Below are positions 6,552 through 13,605 of a stretch of DNA of 16,506 nt, piece by piece; the first letter of the stretch is position 1, and each line of letters starts with the position of its first letter. The notes under the pieces were generated by a model. That model did not search any database, was not told the origin of the DNA, and saw only the letters and a list, made by a program, of their open reading frames with translations. Location: the NCBI RefSeq assembly GCF_029067145.1, contig NZ_JAIEFA010000027.1, positions 1 to 16,506 on the forward strand. Reading direction: 5' to 3'. The stretch comes from Helicobacter sp. GTDB taxonomy: Bacteria; Campylobacterota; Campylobacteria; Campylobacterales; Helicobacteraceae. The translations under genes and the position numbers were made by a program.

Positions 6552-7324
6552 ACAAGCAAGACTTAGAGAGATACAACCGCAACATTTTATTAAGCGGAAT
6601 TGGAATAGAGGGGCAAATAAGACTTAAAAATGCCCGTGTGCTTGTCATAGGAGCAGGCGGACTTGGATCTGGCGTGCTTTATTATCTCGCCGCAGCAGGG
6701 GTGGGAAATCTTGGCATTTGCGATGGTGATGGGGTAGATTTAAGCAATTTGCAAAGGCAGATTCTGCACAATATGCAGGATTTGGGCAAGAATAAGGCGG
6801 ATTCTGCTTATGAAAAGCTTAAAGCACTCAATCCTAGCCTTAATCTGCAAGTATTCAAAGAGCGTCTGAATGCAGAAAATATCCAAGAGGTGATGAAGGA
6901 TTATGATTTGGTAGTTGAAGCCGCAGACGCGTTTAGCTCCAAGTTTCTCATTAATGACGCGTGCGTGTTGTTTGATAAAGTTTTGGTTCGCGCAAGTGCC
7001 TTGCATTTTAGCGGGCAGGTGATGAGCGTAAAGCCGAAAGTGAGCGCGTGTTATACTTGTTTGTTTGACGCCCCACCAAAGAGAGAAATGCCAACAGGAG
7101 CAAGTGTAGGGATTCTAGGAGCTGTGGCTGGATTGTTTGGTGTGTTGGAGGCTGCGGAGGTGATTAAGATTATTACAGGTGTCGGAGAGCCGCTTTTTGA
7201 CAAGCTACTTACCTGCGATATTCGCTCAATGGATTTTCGCAAAATTGCTATCAAACGCAATCCAAACTGCCGTGTTTGTGGAGAAAATGGAATCACAAAG
7301 CTTGAAAGTTCGCTGTATGTGTAA
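6542..7324 (+). CDS. HesA/MoeB/ThiF-family adenylyltransferase (E1-like)
   Basis: A 260-residue E1-like protein of the fold that adenylates the C-terminal Gly of ubiquitin-like sulfur carriers (ThiS, MoaD). Seen: RYNRNIL (10-16) with the two adenylation arginines, Rossmann loop GAGGLGS (37-43), D61/D63 then SNLQRQ (68-73), K85, and D129 in the DxxDN position, here reading EAADA. Two CxxC pairs, C170/C173 and C243/C246, form the structural zinc site. Two deviations stand out. The family's crossover-loop cysteine, normally TC before an AG-VLG block, is glycine here (PTGASVGILG, 184-193), and the Asn after D129 is Ala. The protein may adenylate without forming a covalent thioester, as MoeB can. 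No ThiS/MoaD-like small protein lies beside it. Its ATG overlaps the asnB end by 10 bp, implying translational coupling. MoeB-like or ThiF-like cannot be decided. Confidence 0.82.
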   Translation: MELNKQDLERYNRNILLSGIGIEGQIRLKNARVLVIGAGGLGSGVLYYLAAAGVGNLGICDGDGVDLSNLQRQILHNMQDLGKNKADSAYEKLKALNPSLNLQVFKERLNAENIQEVMKDYDLVVEAADAFSSKFLINDACVLFDKVLVRASALHFSGQVMSVKPKVSACYTCLFDAPPKREMPTGASVGILGAVAGLFGVLEAAEVIKIITGVGEPLFDKLLTCDIRSMDFRKIAIKRNPNCRVCGENGITKLESSLYV

Positions 7325-7517
7325 GGTCGCATTGTCCTTTTATTGTTGCGAACGCTCGTGCTGTAATTTATGATTTTGGCAAAGTGAGATTCTGCATTGT
7401 GGATTACTTGCATTGCGAGGATAATAAAAATGAAAAAGCGTAATATGTGGAAGCGAATTAAGCCCAAATTAATACAAAAGATTACAAGTTAAAGCATTGA
7501 TACAAGGAGGCATTGCA
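7325..7517. other. 193-bp gap between the ThiF-like gene and the MidA-like gene
   Basis: No long gene and no terminator are visible. The gap contains a 20-codon possible ORF (7430-7492) and the ribosome-binding site AAGGAGG (7503-7509) of the next gene. An 18-bp exact direct repeat flanks it: one copy at 7286-7303 in the end of the ThiF-like gene and one at 7517-7534 over the start of the MidA-like gene. Confidence 0.5.
7430..7492 (+). CDS. Possible very small basic ORF (20 codons)
   Basis: ATG at 7430 with GCGAGG (7415-7420) upstream at a slightly long spacing. It encodes 20 residues, MKKRNMWKRIKPKLIQKITS, with eight Lys/Arg and no acidic residue. It ends 25 bp before the MidA-like start codon. 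It could be a small protein, a leader peptide coupling translation, or chance. No family is recognised, and the call rests only on start, ribosome site and composition. Confidence 0.25.
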   Translation: MKKRNMWKRIKPKLIQKITS

Positions 7518-8540
7518 ATGGAATCACAAAGCTTTGGTGGATTTATGCAAATGTGGCTTTATGGTGAAGAGGGTTATTATCGCAAAGTGCGCGTGGGCAA
7601 GGCAGGGGACTTTTATACCAATGTGAGTGTAGGAAAGTTTTTTGGCTTCACTCTAGGGTTTTATTTGCAAGAGATTCTAAAGACACAAAAAGGTAGAATC
7701 GCAATCATAGAAATTGGCAGTGAAAAGGGTGATTTAATCGCAGATATTGCAGAGTTTTTACACTTAAGAGGGGAAGAAAATGTGAAGTTTTGGACTTTAG
7801 AACCTTTGATTGAATTGCAAAGAATCCAAAAGGAGAATTTTCACCAAAGACTTGGAATGGAGTTGCAAACTGCGACAAGTTTAGAAGATTTGGGCGGTGT
7901 AGAAATCGCATTATTTGTAAGCAATGAGCTTTTGGATGCCTTTGCTTGCGAGCTAGTTTTTAAAGGAGAAATGGCGTTTGTAGAGGGTGGGGAGTTGGTT
8001 TTTAAGGAAGCCAATGAGGAAATTTTAGAGCTTGCAAAGACTTTTGATGTGGAGATTGGCGAGATTCCGCTTGGCGCATTTGAGTTTGTAGAGAATCTCG
8101 CGCGAGTTGCACCCAAATGGTTGTTTTTGGGGTTTGATTATGGTGCGCTTATGGCTAGAAATGCCTTTTCATTGCGACTTTATGCGCAGCACCAAACGCA
8201 AAATTTCTTTCCAAATCCCGCTTCTAAGCTTTGCGATTCCACACTTTTAGGATTGTTTGGTAAAGTGGATTTGACTTATGATGTGAATTTTGCACTTTGG
8301 CGTGAGGCATTTTTGCGTGCTGGTGGGAGGGAGTGCTTCCTCTGTGTGCAGAATCGCGCGCTTGTGGATATGGGATTGGATAAAATGTGCGAATGGTATA
8401 TTGCACATTTTGGGCTAGAGCATTATATGACGCAAAGCTCTAAAATCCGCACTTTGATTTCACCGGGAGCTTTGGGCGAGCGATTCTTTGGAATGTGTTT
8501 TGCAAATTTTAAAGTTTCTGCGCACAACAAAGCAATTTGA
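7518..8540 (+). CDS. MidA/NDUFAF7-type SAM-dependent methyltransferase
   Basis: 340 residues. The N-terminal block MWLYGEEGYY...GDFYTNVSVGKFFG (12-43) is typical of this family (COG1565). The SAM loop is IIEIGSEKGDLIADI (63-77), where the common EiGPGrGtL has P to S and R to K changes. SNELLDAFACE (135-145) matches the conserved NE-LDA motif, and a later FGFDYGA matches the DYG motif. The mitochondrial homologue NDUFAF7 methylates an arginine of the complex I subunit NDUFS2 (NuoD); bacterial substrates are mostly unknown. The frame is open from a TTG at 7497, but the ATG at 7518 has AAGGAGG eight bases upstream and gives the better N-terminus. It follows the ThiF-like gene on the same strand but at 193 bp, so co-transcription is only possible. 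Enzyme class is solid, substrate unknown. Confidence 0.82.
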   Translation: MESQSFGGFMQMWLYGEEGYYRKVRVGKAGDFYTNVSVGKFFGFTLGFYLQEILKTQKGRIAIIEIGSEKGDLIADIAEFLHLRGEENVKFWTLEPLIELQRIQKENFHQRLGMELQTATSLEDLGGVEIALFVSNELLDAFACELVFKGEMAFVEGGELVFKEANEEILELAKTFDVEIGEIPLGAFEFVENLARVAPKWLFLGFDYGALMARNAFSLRLYAQHQTQNFFPNPASKLCDSTLLGLFGKVDLTYDVNFALWREAFLRAGGRECFLCVQNRALVDMGLDKMCEWYIAHFGLEHYMTQSSKIRTLISPGALGERFFGMCFANFKVSAHNKAI

Positions 8541-8560
8541 ATTCTTGCTAACCGCGTCTT

Positions 8561-8602
8561 TGTGAGGCAAAGCCGAAGCGTAGCTGCATAGCATTGCCCA
8601 CA
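8561..8602 (+). other. Stem-loop downstream of the MidA-like gene
   Basis: TGTGAGGCAA (8561-8570) pairs with TTGCCCACA (8594-8602), leaving one bulged A at 8565. The inside is GC-richer than its surroundings and has its own small inverted repeats. No T-run follows, so this is not a standard intrinsic terminator; it may aid 3'-end formation or be an intergenic repeat. Confidence 0.35.
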
Positions 8603-8670
8603 TTTGCAAATCACAACATAGAATCTTGTCTTAAGAACTTTAATTTAGCTAAATTTAAATAATTTTTTAG

Positions 8671-8679
8671 TATTATATT
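8671..8679 (+). promoter_or_regulatory. -10 region of rpsB-tsf
   Basis: TATTAT (8671-8676) overlapping TATATT (8674-8679), preceded by a T/A-rich stretch. Transcription would start near 8685 and give a leader of about 100 bases. Confidence 0.4.
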
Positions 8680-8714
8680 TGCCTTTTATTTTATCAAAAC
8701 TCACACACGCTAAT

Positions 8715-8740
8715 CCTAGTTTAGGTTGCGCTTAATAGCG
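8715..8740 (+). promoter_or_regulatory. Tandem small hairpins in the rpsB leader
   Basis: CCTA (8715-8718) pairs with TAGG (8722-8725), and CGCT (8729-8732) pairs with AGCG (8737-8740). Downstream, AAGGAG (8744-8749) and GGAGGG precede the real ribosome site. S2 represses its own rpsB-tsf mRNA in E. coli; whether this leader does the same job is inference. Confidence 0.3.
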
Positions 8741-8786
8741 TTGAAGGAGCGTGGAGGGAAAACCAAAACAACAAATAGGAGACACT

Positions 8787-9581
8787 ATGGTAACAATGAA
8801 AGACCTTTTGGAATGTGGTGTGCATTTTGGACACCAAACAAGACGTTGGAATCCGAAAATGAAAAAATACATTTTTGGTGTGCGCAAAAATATTCATATT
8901 ATTGATTTGCAAAAAACTTTGCGTTATTTCCGCTACACTTATAATATCGTGCGTGATGCGGCAGCAGAGGGCAAAGTGGTAATGTTTGTAGGAACAAAAA
9001 AGCAAGCAAGTGAAACACTCAAACAATACGCCGATAGCATTAACGCACCTTATGTGAATTATCGCTGGCTTGGTGGAATGCTGACAAACTTTTCTACGAT
9101 TAAAAAGTCTATCCGCAAGCTTGAAATTATTGAGGAAATGGAATCTAGCGGGCAAATTGACTTGCTAACCAAAAAAGAAAAACTAATGATTCAACGCAAA
9201 AAAGAAAAATTGGCGCGCTATTTGGGTGGTGTGCGTCATCTTAAAAAAGCCCCGGATATGATTTTTGTGATTGATGCGGCAAAAGAAAAAATTGCAGTCG
9301 CAGAGGCTAGAAGACTTGGAATCCCTGTTGTTGCGCCATTGGATACAAACTGCGACCCTGATATGGTGGATTATCCAATTCCCGGAAACGATGACGCGAT
9401 TCGTTCTATTCAACTATTCTGCAAAGAGATGGCAGAGGCTATTACAGAAGGACGCGCAATCGCTGGCGGTGAAGCACCGACACAAGAAGTAGCAGAGCCA
9501 GCAAGCGAGGAAGAAAAACAAGAGGTGATTGAGGAAGCAATGAGCGAAGAAGATTTCGCTAAGAGTATAGAAGCAGAATAA
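8787..9581 (+). CDS. rpsB: 30S ribosomal protein S2
   Basis: 264 residues from the ATG at 8787, the same length as the H. pylori protein. S2-specific blocks are LLECGVHFGHQTRRWNPKM (6-24), NIHIIDLQKT, the FVGTKKQA region, YRWLGGMLTNF, and VVAPLDTNCDPD...IPGNDDAI near the end, followed by an acidic tail. The frame is open to a GTG at 8751, but that start has its Shine-Dalgarno only one base away and the extra 12 residues are absent from homologues; AGGAG at 8777-8781 fits the ATG at 8787. First gene of the run rpsB-tsf-ABC ATPase-fliR, with tsf 9 bp downstream. Confidence 0.98.
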   Translation: MVTMKDLLECGVHFGHQTRRWNPKMKKYIFGVRKNIHIIDLQKTLRYFRYTYNIVRDAAAEGKVVMFVGTKKQASETLKQYADSINAPYVNYRWLGGMLTNFSTIKKSIRKLEIIEEMESSGQIDLLTKKEKLMIQRKKEKLARYLGGVRHLKKAPDMIFVIDAAKEKIAVAEARRLGIPVVAPLDTNCDPDMVDYPIPGNDDAIRSIQLFCKEMAEAITEGRAIAGGEAPTQEVAEPASEEEKQEVIEEAMSEEDFAKSIEAE

Positions 9582-9590
9582 GGAGAGGCA

Positions 9591-10658
9591 ATGGCAGAGA
9601 TTAGCGCACAACTCGTAAAACAACTCCGCGATATGACAGACGCGGGAATGATGGATTGCAAAAAAGCCCTTGTAGAAGTGGGAGGCGATTTAGAAAAAGC
9701 CGTAGAATATTTAAGGGAAAAAGGACTTAGTAAAGCAGCAAAAAAAGCTGATAGAGTAGCAGCAGAAGGAAGTATCGCAATTAAAGTGTCTCCTGACTTC
9801 AAAAAGGTAAGTATGGCAGAAATCAACTCTGAAACAGACTTCGTGGCTAAAAATGATGGCTTCAAAGAATTGAGCGCAAAAACAATCGCAATGGTGCAAG
9901 ATTCTAACATCTCCAATGTAGAGGAGTTGCATACGCTTAACTTTGAGGGAGCAACATTTGAAGAATACCTAAAGTCTCAAATTGCAAAAATTGGTGAAAA
10001 TATCGTTGTGCGCAGAATCGCGAAAGTTGAAGCAAAAGGAGGTGGAATCGTTAATGCTTATGTGCATTCTAATGGGCGCGTGGGTGTTATTATTGCATTA
10101 AAATGCCAAAATGAAGCTAATGCGGCTAAATTGGCGGATTTTACAAAGAATCTTTGTATGCACGCAGCTGCGATGAAACCACAAGTGATTAGTTATCATT
10201 CTTTTGATTTGGACTTCATTAAAAGCGAAAAAACAGCGATTATTGCGGAGCTAGAAAAAGAAAATGAAGAGCTAAAAAGGCTCGGAAAACCTTTGCATAA
10301 GATTCCGCAATATATTAGCCAATTAGAGCTAACCGATGAAATCTTGGCAAAGCAAGAGGAAACACTGAAAGCAGAATTAAAAGCACAGGGCAAGCCGGAG
10401 CAAATTTGGGATAAAATTTTGCCCGGACAATTAGAAAGATTCAAGGCAGATTCCACAATTTTAGACCAAAGGCTTACATTGCTTGGACAATTCTTCGTAA
10501 TGGACGACAAGAAAACAATTGCACAAGTATTGGCGGATAAATCTAAAGAACTCGGAGATTCTATTGAAGTCGTGGAATATGTGCGTTTTGAGCTTGGTGA
10601 GGGAATCACAAAACAAGCTTGTAGCTTCGCAGATGAAGTTGCAGCACAATTAGGCTAG
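9591..10658 (+). CDS. tsf: Elongation factor Ts
   Basis: Guanine nucleotide exchange factor that releases GDP from EF-Tu. 355 residues, the same as the longer Helicobacter form. The N-terminal UBA-like module has LRDMTDAGMMDCKKAL (12-27), and the EF-Tu contact motif SETDFVAKND is at 80-89. The following core contains LHKIPQYISQLEL and the coiled-coil-like KQEETLKAELKAQ. Strong AAGGAG site before the ATG. Lies 9 bp after rpsB and 15 bp before the ABC ATPase gene. Confidence 0.98.
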   Translation: MAEISAQLVKQLRDMTDAGMMDCKKALVEVGGDLEKAVEYLREKGLSKAAKKADRVAAEGSIAIKVSPDFKKVSMAEINSETDFVAKNDGFKELSAKTIAMVQDSNISNVEELHTLNFEGATFEEYLKSQIAKIGENIVVRRIAKVEAKGGGIVNAYVHSNGRVGVIIALKCQNEANAAKLADFTKNLCMHAAAMKPQVISYHSFDLDFIKSEKTAIIAELEKENEELKRLGKPLHKIPQYISQLELTDEILAKQEETLKAELKAQGKPEQIWDKILPGQLERFKADSTILDQRLTLLGQFFVMDDKKTIAQVLADKSKELGDSIEVVEYVRFELGEGITKQACSFADEVAAQLG

Positions 10659-10673
10659 TTTGAGGAGCTCTGC

Positions 10674-11318
10674 TTGGCTTCTCTTGTGGCTGAAAACCTT
10701 TGTTTTGGCTATGATTCTCCTATTTTGGAAAATGTAACTCTTAGCTTGAATGCAGGAGAAACGCTTTCTATTATGGGTGTGAGCGGGAGTGGCAAAAGCA
10801 CGCTCTTGCACATTCTTTCTAGTTTTTTAAAGCCCCAAAGTGGTGTTGTGAAGCTTCTGGGCAAGGATATTTATCAACTTCCGCAAAGTGAATTGCTCGC
10901 CCTAAGACGCAATGAAATCGGAATCATTTTTCAATCACATTATTTATTTTTGGGATTTAGCGCAGAGGAAAACCTAGAAGTTGCTTCTTTGTTGAGTAAT
11001 CAAAAGATTGACCACGAGCTTTTAAGTTTGTTTGGAATCTTGGAAACTTTGCCATTAAATGTCAGTGCATTAAGCGGAGGGCAGCAGCAGAGGCTGTCTA
11101 TTGCTAGGATTTTGACTAAAAGACCTAAAATTATCTTTGCCGATGAACCAACGGGAAATTTGGATAGAGAAACGGCTTTTGGCGTAATGGAGCTTTTGTT
11201 CGATTATGTGAGATTGACGCAATCGTTGCTCGTGTTTGTTACGCACGACCCGATTCTTGCAAGGAAGGCTTTACATTCTTATCGTTTGGAACACGCTTCT
11301 CTTAAAGCCCTTGAATAA
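10674..11318 (+). CDS. LolD/FtsE-like ABC transporter ATP-binding protein
   Basis: 214-residue ABC ATPase. Walker A is GVSGSGKST (35-43), Q-loop Gln87 in IIFQSH, signature LSGGQQQR (133-140), Walker B IIFADEP (153-159) and switch His191 in VTHDP. Short length and the signature context place it with the LolD/FtsE/MacB group, which work with FtsX-like permeases in lipoprotein release, division or efflux. No permease lies next to it, so the partner is encoded elsewhere. The start is a TTG at 10674, 6 bases after GAGGAG (10662-10667); no ATG is available near it. An ATPase gene sits between tsf and fliR in Campylobacter as I recall, so this is a conserved neighbourhood rather than a recent insertion. 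Fold certain, transport role not. Confidence 0.88.
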   Translation: MASLVAENLCFGYDSPILENVTLSLNAGETLSIMGVSGSGKSTLLHILSSFLKPQSGVVKLLGKDIYQLPQSELLALRRNEIGIIFQSHYLFLGFSAEENLEVASLLSNQKIDHELLSLFGILETLPLNVSALSGGQQQRLSIARILTKRPKIIFADEPTGNLDRETAFGVMELLFDYVRLTQSLLVFVTHDPILARKALHSYRLEHASLKALE

Positions 11319-11356
11319 AGCTTTCTTTCCCATTAAGAGTTGAAAAAGTTTTAAGT

Positions 11357-12136
11357 ATGGAACTCTTAGCTTATCTCACCGAAGGAAATGTTGCAAACTT
11401 TTTGCTTTTGCTCTTGCGTTTTGCTGGAATCATTGCTTTCTTTCCCTTTTTTGAAAATCAAATGATTAACAATTCTATTAAAGGCGCGCTAATTTTTTGG
11501 CTTACGATTCTTTTTATTCCTCTTTTAGATGTTGTGCCACCAGCAAATTGGACAATGTTGCGCTTTGTTGTCGCAGGACTTTCTGAAATTATGTTGGGAT
11601 TCCTCGCGTCTATGGCATTGCAAATTGTTTTTGGTATGATTTCTTTTGGTGGGGAATTGATTTCGTTTGCAATGGGATTGACAATTGCAAACGCTTATGA
11701 CCCCATTACAGGAGCGCAAAAACCAATCGTAGGGCAGCTGCTTACACTTCTTGCCTTGTTGATTGCGCTAGGACTTGATTATCATCATCTATTTTTTTAT
11801 TTTGTTGCGCAGAGTATTCAAGAGATTCCATTGGGCGGCTTTTTATTTACTCAAAATTATATTGAATATATCGTGAAGTCTTTTGCAAACCTTTTTGTTA
11901 TTGGGCTTACAATGTCTTTTCCAATTATTGCGTTGATTTTGCTATCGGATATTATTTTTGGTATGATTATGAAAGCCCACCCGCAATTCAATTTGCTCGC
12001 GATTGGGTTTCCTGTCAAAATCGCAGTCGCCTTTGCCGTATTAATTGTAATCGTTCCTGCAATCATTTTGCATTTTAAGCGCGAGTTTTTGAGTGCATTT
12101 GACGCTCTCACTCTTTTGTTTCAAGCGGGTTTTTAG
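11357..12136 (+). CDS. fliR: Flagellar biosynthetic protein FliR
   Basis: 259-residue integral membrane subunit of the flagellar type III export gate (with FliP and FliQ). Several hydrophobic helices span the length. The family motif GELISFAMGLTIANAYDP is at about 98-115, and the N-terminal RFAGIIAFFPFF matches FliR openings. The ATG has only a weak ribosome site (AAAAAGTTTTAAGT), but the N-terminus aligns with known FliR starts. Last gene of the rpsB run, 38 bp after the ATPase gene. Confidence 0.95.
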   Translation: MELLAYLTEGNVANFLLLLLRFAGIIAFFPFFENQMINNSIKGALIFWLTILFIPLLDVVPPANWTMLRFVVAGLSEIMLGFLASMALQIVFGMISFGGELISFAMGLTIANAYDPITGAQKPIVGQLLTLLALLIALGLDYHHLFFYFVAQSIQEIPLGGFLFTQNYIEYIVKSFANLFVIGLTMSFPIIALILLSDIIFGMIMKAHPQFNLLAIGFPVKIAVAFAVLIVIVPAIILHFKREFLSAFDALTLLFQAGF

Positions 12137-12280
12137 TCTAATTTTCTTCAAGATTTTTTACAGATTTTGATTTTTTTTGCGGAATCTTATAAATAAAAAT
12201 ATGCAAAAGGTTAATTAATTTTTTTCTAAAATTTTAAGTATTATAATCATTTTTTAAAATCAAAAACTTTAGGATTTTCT
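12137..12280. other. Intergenic region with promoter of the MFS gene
   Basis: 144 very AT-rich bases including a T8 run (12171-12178). No clear hairpin terminator follows fliR. A perfect TATAAT lies at 12242-12247 and the ribosome site AGGA is near 12271-12274. Confidence 0.4.
12242..12247 (+). promoter_or_regulatory. -10 element of the Bcr/CflA-type gene
   Basis: Perfect TATAAT, 33 bp before the ATG at 12281, in AT-rich surroundings with no obvious -35, as usual in this group. Confidence 0.5.
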
Positions 12281-13522
12281 ATGCAAAAAGCTACGACTTA
12301 TCAAGGCTTTGCGAAAACAAGGTTGATTGTTATTTTGGCTTTTATGTCTAGTCTTGCTCCTTTATCTACAGATATGTATTTGCCTGCACTTGGAGAGGTT
12401 CAGAGGAGTTTTGAGACTACGCCTTTTTATACGCAGCTTTCTCTTGCAGTTTTTTTCATTGCTTTTGCATTTGGGCAGTTGCTTTATGGACCTTTGAGTG
12501 ATGTTTATGGCAGGAAAAAACCTCTGTATGTTGGAATCACGCTTTTTATTGTCGCAAGCCTTGCGTGTATTAGTTTTGATTCTGTGGATAGTTTCATTAT
12601 TTTTCGTTTCTTGCAGGCACTAGGCGGCTGTGCGGGTGTAGTGATTGCCCGTGCAATCATCAATGATAATTTTGAATTAAAAGAAGCTGCAAGCACGTTT
12701 GCGCTGATGATGGTTGTAATGCAGCTAGCCCCTATGTTAGCTCCGGTATTTGGCGGATTTTTGTTAGATTATTTTCCGTGGCAAAGTATTTTTGCAACGC
12801 TTTTTGCACTTGGGATTCTACTTCTTGTGTTTATCGTCTTTGGAATCCAAGAGCAAGAATCTGTGCAGAGAGTTAAACCAGAGCTTAAAGTTGTTTTAAT
12901 GAATTATTTTCATATTTTGCAAGACCGCAGATTCCGCATTTATGTTTTATCCGCTAGTCTTGTAATGGCAACAATCTTTGCTTATATCACAGGCTCATCG
13001 TTTATTTTTCGCGAATATTTTGGTTTAAGCGAAAAAAACTATGGAATCCTTTTTGGTGTGAATGCACTTAGTTTTATGATTTTTGCCAATATTAATGCAA
13101 GAATTGTGCGCAAATATTCTCCTTACGCAGTATTGCCTTATGGGTTTATGACAATGTTTGGAATTGCATTGGTATTGCTTGTAGTGGGTTGGTTGGATTT
13201 GGGATTCTTGCCCTTTGAGATTCTTTTGTTTTTGGTGCTTGGAATGAATGGTTTTATCGCTCCTAATATGACAACGCTTGCAATGGCGCGTTTCAAACAA
13301 ATGTCCGGAAGTGCTTCAGCTGTTTTGGGAATGGTGCAATTCGTCTTTGCAGGGGCGATTTCTTTTGTCGTAGGAGCGGTAGAAGCGAATACGCCTTTTC
13401 CTTTGGCGTTGATTATTGCTTGCTGTTTGCTTTTGGCTTGTGGAATCTATTTTTCACTTAATGCAAGGGAAGTTAGACGCTACAAGCGCAAATTTCTAAG
13501 CTTATTCAAGCATTCATCTTAA
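12281..13522 (+). CDS. Bcr/CflA-family drug-proton antiporter (MFS)
   Basis: 413-residue inner-membrane transporter with about 12 hydrophobic segments. Motifs of the 12-helix drug exporter family: LSTDMYLPAL (28-37) at the first helix, MFS motif A GPLSDVYGRKKPL (70-82) between helices 2 and 3, RFLQALGGCAGVVIARAIIND (109-129) in helix 4, and AP-FGG at the start of helix 5. The family exports chloramphenicol, bicyclomycin or sulfonamides and some small metabolites; the substrate here cannot be read. It appears monocistronic with its own promoter. Its end is 83 bp from the convergent lpxK gene. Confidence 0.88.
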   Translation: MQKATTYQGFAKTRLIVILAFMSSLAPLSTDMYLPALGEVQRSFETTPFYTQLSLAVFFIAFAFGQLLYGPLSDVYGRKKPLYVGITLFIVASLACISFDSVDSFIIFRFLQALGGCAGVVIARAIINDNFELKEAASTFALMMVVMQLAPMLAPVFGGFLLDYFPWQSIFATLFALGILLLVFIVFGIQEQESVQRVKPELKVVLMNYFHILQDRRFRIYVLSASLVMATIFAYITGSSFIFREYFGLSEKNYGILFGVNALSFMIFANINARIVRKYSPYAVLPYGFMTMFGIALVLLVVGWLDLGFLPFEILLFLVLGMNGFIAPNMTTLAMARFKQMSGSASAVLGMVQFVFAGAISFVVGAVEANTPFPLALIIACCLLLACGIYFSLNAREVRRYKRKFLSLFKHSS

Positions 13523-13605
13523 GAATGCTCCTCCTGTAAGGATTCAAGCTTGATAAAGGCAAGATTTGAGATTACCGCGAATGTTACGCATTTTCGCAAT
13601 GGCAA
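13523..13605. other. Convergent gap between the MFS gene and lpxK
   Basis: 83 bp without ORF. A weak imperfect stem, GCGAATG (13577-13583) with CATTTTCGC (13589-13597), could help terminate one or both transcripts. No T-run follows on either strand, so no terminator is claimed. Confidence 0.3.

Larger units (their letters stand above)
7286..7534. repeat. 18-bp exact direct repeat pair
   Basis: AATGGAATCACAAAGCTT occurs at 7286-7303 and again at 7517-7534. The spacing start to start is 231 bp. The second copy carries the start codon and first codons of the MidA-like gene; the first lies in the ThiF-like C-terminus in another frame. Confidence 0.7.
8541..8786. other. Intergenic region and long leader of rpsB
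   Basis: 246 bp. From left to right it holds a bulged stem-loop (8561-8602), a 14-bp palindrome AATTTAGCTAAATT (8642-8655), a -10-like TATTAT (8671-8676), and a leader of about 100 bases with two small hairpins before the rpsB Shine-Dalgarno AGGAG (8777-8781). No tRNA or ORF is seen. Confidence 0.5.

Noticed and set aside
7051..7467. Minus-strand ORF of 138 codons with a hydrophobic start opposite the ThiF-like gene
   Set aside because: Most of it is antisense to a well-supported gene with clear family motifs, and it has no recognisable similarity of its own.
8751..8786. GTG start adding 12 residues to S2
   Set aside because: The purine-rich site is one base from the GTG, and homologues begin at the ATG at 8787.
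13577..13597. Bidirectional terminator between the MFS gene and lpxK
   Set aside because: The stem is imperfect and no T-run follows on either strand.
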